Assembly: GCA_032718475.1 (NCBI GenBank)
Contig: JAUCBJ010007967.1
Coordinates: 1-64,000, forward strand
DNA from: Nemertoderma westbladi
Lineage: Eukaryota; Xenacoelomorpha; Nemertodermatida; Nemertodermatidae
Direction: 5' to 3'
Length of the DNA stretch: 64,000 nt
Below the pieces are notes generated by a model. The model was not told where the DNA came from and did not search any database. It saw only the letters and a program-made list of their open reading frames with translations. Below, piece by piece: positions 56,233 to 64,000 of the stretch; within the stretch, counting starts at the first letter, position 1, and every line of letters begins with the position of its first letter. A program made the translations under genes and the position numbers.

Positions 56233-57090
56233 CACACGCAAATTCAACTTGGAAAATTTGTAAACTTTTTCCAAACAACATTAGGGTTAGATTTCGTCGA
56301 GGATAGGCCGAGTTATTATCGTTTAAAATTGGACAAAACAGAAGGACAGAACAACATAAACACCGATTGAGTTAGTGGTACCGTATGATAAGCTCGCTTA
56401 CTGTAAGCGGATTCAATTCCATTGCATTATCCACCCGAAAATGGGACCAGTGGCATTTTACCAATATAGTTGGGGATACGAGATTACCAATAATAATCTC
56501 GCCTCATAACCAACTCGGGGGGGGGGGGGGGGGGGGCGACACCGGCCCTGAAGCCACAGAGAGAGGTGAGAAGTCAAACCATCTCACAGGGAGAACACAG
56601 CTAGTCAAGGCTAGCGGTAGGGGGAAACACTCACAGGGAGTGCCAAAGTGACAATTAGTATATAAGCCAATAGCGGGCAGGGGAGCACGTGAACAGAGAT
56701 AGGAAAGCATCCATTGGGTACAGAAGGCCAAGTAAAGTAGAGGTGAAACCAATATCTATGTGTATCAATCATAGTTATTCTGTATTACTGATTTACCGGT
56801 CTGTTCATTAATCACAGAGTTGCAGACCGGTTATAGTTTTCAACCGTCATCACTATACATACTGCTGTTGTTATTCTGTATTACTGATTTACCGATCATA
56901 TACTGTGACTGATTCTGTGCTATTATCGTTGGAACATTAACATTGAGAAACACAAACTCTGTTATTTTTCCCCAACGGCCTTCGGCCAAAAGAACACCAG
57001 CCAGCAGACCAGCAGTCAGGTGACGCGTATAAATCTTATCCGGTCGGGATCTCAGATCCCGTCACACTTACTTTCGTGGCTCGCCCCACA
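56233..57090 (-). repeat. S repeat copy interrupted by a solo LTR
   Basis: 56233-56401 matches the reverse complement of 62100-62272 (aaattcaacttggaaaat, cgagttatta...gtttaaaa, gtggtacc). 57072-57090 (tttcgtggctcgccccaca) completes the unit. The two parts are separated by 56402-57066. Confidence 0.7.
56402..57066. mobile_element. Solo LTR with 5-bp target duplication
   Basis: The 665-bp insert starts TGTAAGCGG, ends CCGTCACA and is flanked on both sides by CTTAC (56397-56401 and 57067-57071). It interrupts an S repeat whose uninterrupted form is seen at 44190-44222. The TG...CA ends and 5-bp duplication are the marks of an LTR retroelement reduced by recombination. It contains a G run (56517-56537), a TATA-like tagtatataagcc at 56655, and a duplicated ttattctgtattactgattt (56773 and 56872). 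The family is unknown and it differs from the BEL 3' region. Confidence 0.8.
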
Positions 57091-57361
57091 ATCAGTGAAG
57101 GGAGTTTAATTCTATGTTTTGAAATATTTTCCTTATCCTTCTGAATTATACTTTCTATACACTATACACTTATACTTTCTGTAGTATAATAAATATATGA
57201 TAAAATTGGACATTATAATAATATAAATATTAATCATGATTAATAATGAATAAATATACCCAAAGTCCTACAAATTAAACACAATTAATTTAATATTACT
57301 TATAAAATCTACATTAAGTTCTATAAATATTAATTATTTCATTGTTGTTAAAATAGTGAAA

Positions 57362-58429
57362 CTATCCAACGATGTACTGCCATCTGTGTTCACCCGACTT
57401 TGCAAACTGTATGTCAGTCAATTCTTTATAAATCCTAGTAGAAAGTTTTTCCTTGAGATTTCTTTCAGGAATCTGAATTTTTTCTCCGTTGTATACGATT
57501 TCCCTTATAGGAGTTATAGCGCAGGCGGTACCGCATCCAAACATCTCTATCAATCGATCTTCATCCACAAGTTCTATAAGATCCTTCATTGTAACCGTGG
57601 CTTCAATGACAGATATATTATTCCATTCGCTCGCCAATTCCATAACACTCATTCTCGTAATTCCAGGGAGTATAAGACCATCTAGAGGAGGTGTTACTAA
57701 TTCCTCCCCACCATCGACATTCATCAGGTGAAAGAAAATATTCATAGTGCCTGCTTCAGTAATCCTTTGGTTTTCTCCATATAACCATAAAACCTGATCA
57801 CAACCTTGCTCTCTACCAATATTCCTAACATACAGTGTCGGTGCATAATTGCAACCCATTTTATATTGACCAACTCCCCCTTTCGAACACCGCACAAATC
57901 TTGGTTCTGCGAGTAGTGACACAGACTTTTGGAACATCTTGCCGATTGGGAAGAGAATTACGTAGAATAAAGCTTTGTTTGGATTTTCAACCCAAAACGA
58001 TGTAGCAATAAGGTTTGGGCGAATGTATAAACTGTTGGGATATTCTGGAACCCATTCACTATCAACGCGAATTAATTCACGAATACATTTTAAAGTTTCT
58101 TCGATGTTAAGTGTTGGCAAACAGGCTCTGTTCGCGGATATGTTTAGTCTTTTGAGATTCTCTCGTGGACGAAACAGACGTATGACCCCATTGTCACCTC
58201 GGTATGCTTTAAGCCCCTCAAATACTTGAGCTCCAACATGTAGAACGCTCGCTCCCGGACTCAATGTTATATCCTCAAAAGGAATAATCTCAGGATTTGC
58301 CCATCCCTTTTCAGCAGTCCATCGTATTTTTAGCATATGTGGTGTATTAACACTACCAAATACACTAGGGACGATTTTTGTTACCCTTCTTGCATCGTCA
58401 ATAATTTCCTTTGTTAAATTTGTAAACAT
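57362..58429 (-). CDS. BCAT: Branched-chain-amino-acid aminotransferase, cytosolic type
   Basis: The intact 355-residue frame on the minus strand has no introns. The fold-type IV PLP enzyme moves the amino group of Leu, Ile or Val to 2-oxoglutarate. Visible marks: VFEGLKAYRG (69-78), IRLFRPRENLKRLN (83-96), YIRPNL (135-140), GQYKMGCNYAPT with the PLP lysine at K190, TEAGTMNIFF (224-233) with the PLP-ring Glu at 225, LILPGITRMSV (252-262) and EMFGCGTACAITPI (295-308). The redox CXXC of vertebrate enzymes is reduced to C-A-I-T at 303-306. No presequence is present, which suggests the cytosol. Usual length is 360-390. The start is the first ATG after an AT-rich leader. The lack of introns could mean a retrocopy, yet the frame and active site are intact. 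Confidence 0.93.
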   Translation of the reverse strand: MFTNLTKEIIDDARRVTKIVPSVFGSVNTPHMLKIRWTAEKGWANPEIIPFEDITLSPGASVLHVGAQVFEGLKAYRGDNGVIRLFRPRENLKRLNISANRACLPTLNIEETLKCIRELIRVDSEWVPEYPNSLYIRPNLIATSFWVENPNKALFYVILFPIGKMFQKSVSLLAEPRFVRCSKGGVGQYKMGCNYAPTLYVRNIGREQGCDQVLWLYGENQRITEAGTMNIFFHLMNVDGGEELVTPPLDGLILPGITRMSVMELASEWNNISVIEATVTMKDLIELVDEDRLIEMFGCGTACAITPIREIVYNGEKIQIPERNLKEKLSTRIYKELTDIQFAKSGEHRWQYIVG

Positions 58430-60700
58430 TATTTCTTCGTGATATTTCTATTTTCGGTAATATTTCAAAATATTCATATTTTATACAACTTTTGTATATT
58501 TATAATATTAATAAATTCAATTAAATATACAAATAGAAATAAATGCACAGTTTATTTATTAATTATATTGAACGGATTAACAATAGAATAACAATGGATA
58601 AACAATATGGAAAAAAAACAGGAACGCTGAACAGACCATTTTTGATGTTTGCAATCTGATGTCGAAACTACTGTATGGGAGAAACCCATTAAATTGCTCC
58701 AAAAGGAAATTAAATCTTCTCTCATTTCGTTATTTGTTATCCATTCAAGCTGAAATTTGGCAAAAATACGTGCTAGCCAATCAATTCAGGTTGCGTCTTT
58801 GTGGTGACGCTAAACCGTCGGATGTTCTCTACCGTCTACCGTTAGTTAGGAGCCCGCTTGACAGCGGGATACTTACTGTAAGAATCTTCAGGATACATTA
58901 CATTGACTGACACTGACTGACTGATAATTATCTAGGTTAAGGCACTTCCTGCCTGGCGATTTTGATGAAATTTTGCAAGTACATTGCTTTTGAGGTTCAT
59001 AATCGCGTTACAAAATTTCAGATCGATTCTATGTGTGGTATTCGATATATTTAGATTTTTGACATTGTTTTGTCGCGAAATTAAAAGCAATGGTAAAATA
59101 ACAGCTGGTGTTCATGATGAAATATGGCTTAATATGTTATACACAGTCATAGTAAAACGTATTGGTTGCCAAGTTTTACTAGTAGGCTATAAGGAAAGTC
59201 AATGTTTACTCACACATAAGCTGTTGGTTTCTAATGTATTACCCCATAAGCTGATTGCTCTCCCAGTGCTTCCTAAGGGTATATCTACAATAAGGTTACT
59301 CACTCTGCTATGTTAGGGGGTGGATCAGGAGAATGAATTTTAGTTACACAAAGCAGTGTGTTGTGTCCTATTGCAGTCGATACTCACTGTGGATTGCAAA
59401 ATGTTTTATAGTTGACCTACACTATAATACAGTAGTTGCATGTATTTAAGGAGCCCGCTCTGGCCTACTGCCTAACTTAGCAGTAATACCTATATTACAT
59501 ATACACATATTAAAAATATTCTTATTTTTTTTATTACATACGATTTTTTAGCTGAAACGATTTTTTAGCTGAAGCATTAATAGTGTAAATTAATTTAATT
59601 ATATTTTAATACCATTACTACATTGGCATACTGTAAGATAAGTTTTAATATTTCTTACAAATAGTGGTGCGAGCATAAATCAAATCACGCAAATTTAAAA
59701 GAACCGGGTGTGTTGTCATAGCAAAGTTTCAGTTTTTATTATGTGGGACGAGCCACAAAGTACTGCTGAGAAAGACTGAAAGGTTCAAAGACTGTATGTC
59801 AACAATGTTATTATTATTATAGTCTGCGCCACAAACAGAATATGCCAAATAATTAAATTAGCAATATAAATTTCAGAAAAATAGCTATCGGACTTGGCTG
59901 AAGAAATCGAATTATAATCCACTTAGTTTGTTATATTGATGATATTATTACTCTCTGGGAATGTGTTGGAATGGGAGATTGTAAATTATTATTGAACAGT
60001 AAATATTACATATCCCATAAAAGTCGTCATAATTAATTGTGTAGAAACAATTGTTCACCTTCTCGTTTAGATTAATTAGTAAATAAATAAATTAGTTTAG
60101 ATATTTTCTGTTAGCGAATTTATTTCGAATAATAAAAAAGTGTGTAGGCCGATTGTATGGTTGTTTAATTTGCGTTATTATTTTTCGCCGCGACCTAGAC
60201 TTCTATTAATTGTTAAATCTAATGGTTTTCAAAAAGAAAGGTAACCGTACCTGTACTGGTAAATCTAACTTGTTATTTATCTGGTTGTGAATCATGGGCA
60301 TTTTCTTATAAATATTCGGTTGTTAGTGGCAGCAAAGTTTCATTTTTTATTATGTGGGGCAAGCCACAAAGTCAGCTATGTATCATCACACCATTTAGAC
60401 AATTGTTTAGTTTAGTATTGGCTAGGATTCTTCCCCCCGGGCTCCTTCCAGCCAGCTTGCTGGCTCTCTAGTGGGCTGAAGTAAAAACTTTTTAGAAATG
60501 TCTGAAATAAAAAAACTATCAGCCATTTTCGCGTTATTAATTCTTTCTTATTTTATTGATACCTGACACAGTCTAGACATCAATCTGAGTTTTTGTGAGG
60601 TGGGGTCTTAAACTGTCTTCAGTTACCAATTGGATGTTTGCAACCCGATGCTGAAAGGGGAATAGCCCAATTTGGACTAATTGGCCCAATTTGGACCACC
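58430..60700. other. AT-rich intergenic region
   Basis: No firm gene. An 83-codon frame at 58659-58910 is not recognised. Two short repeats, agcaaagtttcagttttta through gggacgagccacaaagt (59719-59765) and the similar 60326-60375, contain the S-end motif TGTGGGRCRAGCCACAAAGT. Confidence 0.45.
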
Positions 60701-60729
60701 AATTTGGACTAAATGTCAACCAAACCCTC

Positions 60730-61620
60730 TACCTAAGAAATGAGACCTCGGTATACTGTACCAACAAACTATCGTGGGATCTGTCTGCTTGTGGTAGCTG
60801 CCAAAATATACAACAAAATGTTTTTATATAGAATTTGGCCTCTGATAGAGATGCTGCTTAAGAGCCAATACATATTTTGACCACATAGATCAACAATAGC
60901 TCAGATACTTGCGCTGCGGAGACTGATTGAAGGAATTAAGTCAAATAATCTCCCCGCAGTCCTGACATTGTGGACTTCAAGAAATCGTTCGACTTTTTAC
61001 ATAAAATAAAGGAGGGCTTATACTAAGAGCTTATGGAATATCCGAAATGATTTTTGCTGGCATGGGATTGATGTATTGTGAAACAGAAGCTCAAGTAATC
61101 TCGCTAGAGGATGAAACTTTGTTCTTCTCAATCCTGGGTGCTATGCTGCAAAGCGAGATTATTGGCTCCATTAGTATTATATTTGTATTTGATAACGCAA
61201 TTTGGACAGCCACAACTAACTGGATGCAGTAGAAATCCCTATCAAAAATTCATAGAAACCGACATTGAAGATGACATCGCCCTACTCTCTAATGCCCATA
61301 TTAGACTGAATAAATTGGAAAGGACTGCTAATTAGGTGGATTTACATATAAATCCTTCCAAGATTATATTAATGGCTTCCTGTTAATGGGAACTTGTCCA
61401 CAATTGGAGTACACAGAAAATGCATTGGAGTTAGGAATCAAAACAATAGGTAGCTCTATCAAAAATGGATGTCATATGGAAATCAGTTTAGATTAGACCA
61501 CTACTACTGTCATGAAGACCAAGTTATTTTGAGCTACAATTCAATGGGAAGTGTACGTTTATACGGGGGTGAGACCTGTAGACTGATGAAATCATAACGA
61601 ACTGTCGATTTATGGAATGT
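60730..61620 (+). pseudogene. Decayed LINE reverse transcriptase fragment
   Basis: Pieces in several frames follow the order of a LINE reverse transcriptase: VDFKKSFDFLHK near 60968 (like FVDFFKAFDSVSR), LRAYGISEMI near 61025, DIEDDIALLSNA near 61265 (like the FADDLGVLSES block), a LDLHINPSKI-like stretch near 61340, and IGSSIKNG near 61450. Many stops and shifts make it an old copy. Divergence from the 12.5-kb LINE suggests a different subfamily. Confidence 0.65.
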
Positions 61621-62027
61621 AGCAGGTTAGGTACAGTGTATACTATAGACACACTACAGTAACCTGCCTATTCACCTAACCCTATTGCTTGTTGGGCATC
61701 AGTGGGATTATTGATGACAATAATATTTACCTACCCGAATCAGCATAATAATAATGTGAAAAATAATGAAATTACCTGTAATTACTGTATAAATACATTT
61801 ATATACACTGTTACATTACCATGACTTTCAAAGTACCATGATCTAATAGATAATAACTGTGATATAATTCATAAATCAATACCGGTAAATGATAAGCATG
61901 TTATATAAACAGGAATAATGGAACTAAATGGAAGATAAAGCAATATAGAAATGCACATTAATTAAAGGCGTACGTGAGCTGAGCATAAATATATAAGTAA
62001 ATGTTCTTAAATCTCCTCTCACGGGAC

Positions 62028-62139
62028 TGTGGGGCGAGCCACAAAGTGAGTGAGCCTTAGCGTAGTGGTACCATTAATCAACCTGTGGGGCGAGCCACGA
62101 AGTGAGTGAGCCTTAGCGTAGTGGTACCATTAATCAACC
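62028..62139. repeat. 56-bp tandem duplication of the S end
   Basis: The unit tgtggggcgagccac followed by aaagtgagtgagcc and gtggtaccattaatc occurs at 62028 and again at 62084, with one base difference (acaaag/acgaag). Confidence 0.9.
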
Positions 62140-64000
62140 TGTCGTTCTGTCGCGTTTTTTTTCAGTATTTTATTTTAAACGTTAATAACTCGGCCAATCC
62201 TTGATGAAATCTATCCAAACTTGGTACACATGTTGTTTGGCAAAAGTTTGAAAATTTTCCAAGTAGAATTTGCGTGGGGCCTTCGTGCAGCATCAGTGTA
62301 ACTGTTATTGTAGTTATAATATATTTATTTATCCAAATTTAAAATGCGTTAAATTATTATTACTGTAGGATAAATCAGCTGGGTTTTCTCACAAATTTTG
62401 CAATACATTGGGGTTGTCTGCATGTACCATGTGTACCGGTACTGTCAGGCTGTACTCAATCCCTGAATCGAGAATCCAGGAATCCTGCGAATGAATTGAG
62501 AATCAGTCAATACTGCAATACTGGTCAGCCGGTACCATACACTGCAGACATGCCATATCATGTAATCTAATTAACCCCGGCTTCCCTTGCGGTGATTAAA
62601 GTTTAGGCCTAATTAGCCCAGTACCGGTACCGGCACCGGTAATAATAATATAATAGTTTAGATAGTTACCGCTAATCATTCAGTCATTGCTGCATTGGCA
62701 CGGTACACCGTATTGCTGTACTGCCGTTGTAGTGCGCACCGTAGGTACCACCCATGGCCATGACAAGGACTTTGCTGTGAAATTAGCGTAGGCTGACTGT
62801 GCTGATTATCAGATTATGGTACTGTGGTACAAGCTATATACTGTTAGGTATACTGCTGTATTGGGGTGGGGTTAGGCTGTTAGGAATAATCCATTTGTTT
62901 TAGCATTTAATCCCCTTATTTATTATAAAACCATTGGAAATATTCGCAAATGCCGCTCCATTACTGTCTGAAACGCTCCCTGGACCCGAGCAGCCGAGTT
63001 GCTTCAAGAGGTGATTAACGGGGGAATACTACGCTGCTACGGAATTGCTTGTTTGTCAGTACGATTCTATTTGGGTATTTACTACACTCAGACACTGGGA
63101 ATACGGAGGTCGGTCAGATCGTAATGCGGGCAACTACCAAGTTCCTCATGCCTCACTCCGGTCACCCACCTTGGAGTGCGGTGGGAAGGGTCCCACTTAC
63201 TGACTTACGTCGACGACTGGACGAATCAACGAGGATTGCGATCTGGGTTTAGCGGCGGCCCGGATCCTGGTATCGCCTGGGGGAAATGGTTGAACGTCGG
63301 TCATACTTGTATCGCACTGGATTACGTTCTCTGCGACGTGAAAGTGTGAAGCGAATTCGTTGTCGAATTGGGTCGAAAGCTGCGGGAATTCTACTGTTCT
63401 ACAGGAGTAAACCGCAGCGGTCCGGTGACTACGAACGGATACTACTGGGATAAGCAGGTATAAGCTGGCACTCAACAAAACCAACGCTTATCACAGGTCG
63501 GTATGGTTACCTCGAAACCGGCGCGACTGTCCACTCGAATACAACTTCAAAACACAAACGCCAACAATAAACTGAAAGCGAATCGAACGTCTTCAGAAGA
63601 ATCTGTCATTGGGACGGAGAAAAGGAAGCCGAAACCACGGGAATGGACCACAGCTAAGATTGAATGCTCCCATTGTCAGAGTTCCTGGACCGAAATTGAA
63701 ACACCAATTGCCGATGGGCTTGATCTCTCAAACCAAAACTTCCTCTGCGGGGTTTGCGTGGCAGTAAAGATTGAAAGTCTGGAAGCTGGCATCCCTAGGT
63801 ATTATTATTATAAAGAGCGTCAGCCTGTGTTTAATAAATATATTTTAATACAAAGCAGGTCGAACGCAAATAGGCTTATAATGAAGACGAGTACTGCATT
63901 GATTATATTCCTATAAACCACCTGGCTTTGCATATTGAACGTGCGTTTGGAAATAAGTTCGTGCTACCCTTCCGTGGGTGGTAGATGTCGCGGTTATGTA
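62084..64000 (+). mobile_element. S flank plus T-family element, copy 2 (runs off window end)
   Basis: From 62084 the sequence matches the reverse complement of 44222 downward, passing the terminal repeat cgtggggccttcgtgcagca at 62273-62292. Interior homology continues to about 63470, and again from about 63715 to 64000 (reverse complement of 41105-40810). The part in between (63480-63715) is replaced in T copy 1 by other sequence. The right terminal repeat lies beyond the window. Copies 1 and 2 are in opposite orientation and about 18 kb apart. Confidence 0.75.
63503..63916 (+). CDS. Zinc-ribbon-like ORF inside T copy 2, unknown
   Basis: A 137-codon frame from ATG 63503 encodes a basic Ser/Thr/Lys-rich N-terminus, then CSHCQSSWTEI and NFLCGVCVAVKIESL, two C-x2-C pairs about 30 residues apart, consistent with a PHD-like or zinc-ribbon fold. 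The C-terminal third (after SLEAGIPRYYYY) passes into sequence shared by all T copies and looks non-coding. Only the C-terminal part survives in T copy 1 (41045-41105). It could be the start of a LINE ORF1, which often carries such a finger, or a T-encoded protein. No catalytic domain is seen. Confidence 0.4.
   Translation: MVTSKPARLSTRIQLQNTNANNKLKANRTSSEESVIGTEKRKPKPREWTTAKIECSHCQSSWTEIETPIADGLDLSNQNFLCGVCVAVKIESLEAGIPRYYYYKERQPVFNKYILIQSRSNANRLIMKTSTALIIFL

Noticed and set aside
57356-57731. Plus-strand ORFs opposite BCAT
   Set aside because: Shadows of the conserved minus-strand enzyme.
58659-58910. 83-codon ORF downstream of BCAT
   Set aside because: No recognised motif and not conserved with any other part of the window; length is within chance expectation.

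Overview
This window looks like nuclear DNA of an invertebrate animal. It contains BEL/Pao-type LTR retrotransposons, non-LTR (LINE) reverse transcriptases, TIR elements, long satellite arrays and eukaryotic splice signals. It has animal-type single-copy genes: a METTL27-like methyltransferase, a cytosolic-type branched-chain aminotransferase and a PWWP-domain exon. Intergenic DNA is AT-rich, with many CCGGTA and AGGCCT words and several long G/C homopolymers. I cannot fix the phylum; a marine invertebrate such as a tunicate or echinoderm is a guess only.

Layout, 1-14.2 kb: a decayed BEL/Pao element opens the window (1-8970). A 1.83-kb TIR element (7012-8842) carrying a LINE fragment sits inside its 3' region. 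A 46-bp satellite follows (8971-11690), then one end of a dispersed TIR family here called T (11695-12050), then a truncated LINE between two identical 99-bp direct repeats (12456-14209).

14.2-28 kb: three arrays of one BamHI-type satellite with 18- and 22-bp monomers (14232-21559, 24058-25835, 27405-27994). They are separated by unique DNA holding decayed ORFs, a pair of covarying hairpins and one possible exon.

28-44.2 kb: a dispersed repeat R (27995-28728, again 38233-39020), AT-rich DNA with local duplications, and a second BEL/Pao copy (31463-36819) that has lost reverse transcriptase and integrase but keeps a long gag-protease frame. Then come a zinc-knuckle ORF broken by one in-frame TGA, a 680-bp tandem repeat, and a T element on the minus strand (40629-44222) that contains a small MITE-like element.

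44.2-64 kb: the most gene-like part. It holds a large Ser/Thr/Pro-rich 3' exon with two internal tandem repeats (46168-49191), the methyltransferase (51392-52132) followed by a 42-bp tandem repeat, the PWWP exon (54890-55244), a solo LTR with a 5-bp target duplication (56402-57066) and the aminotransferase on the minus strand (57362-58429). LINE fragments lie between them, and a second T copy in the opposite orientation runs off the window end (62084-64000).

Nothing indicates that the host genes form one pathway. The window is best read as repeat-dense DNA with a few isolated genes. I see no rRNA gene, tRNA gene or CRISPR array. The most unusual items are the satellite arrays with shared private variants, the reduced BEL copy, the Nanos-like zinc ORF with a TGA, and the covarying hairpins.
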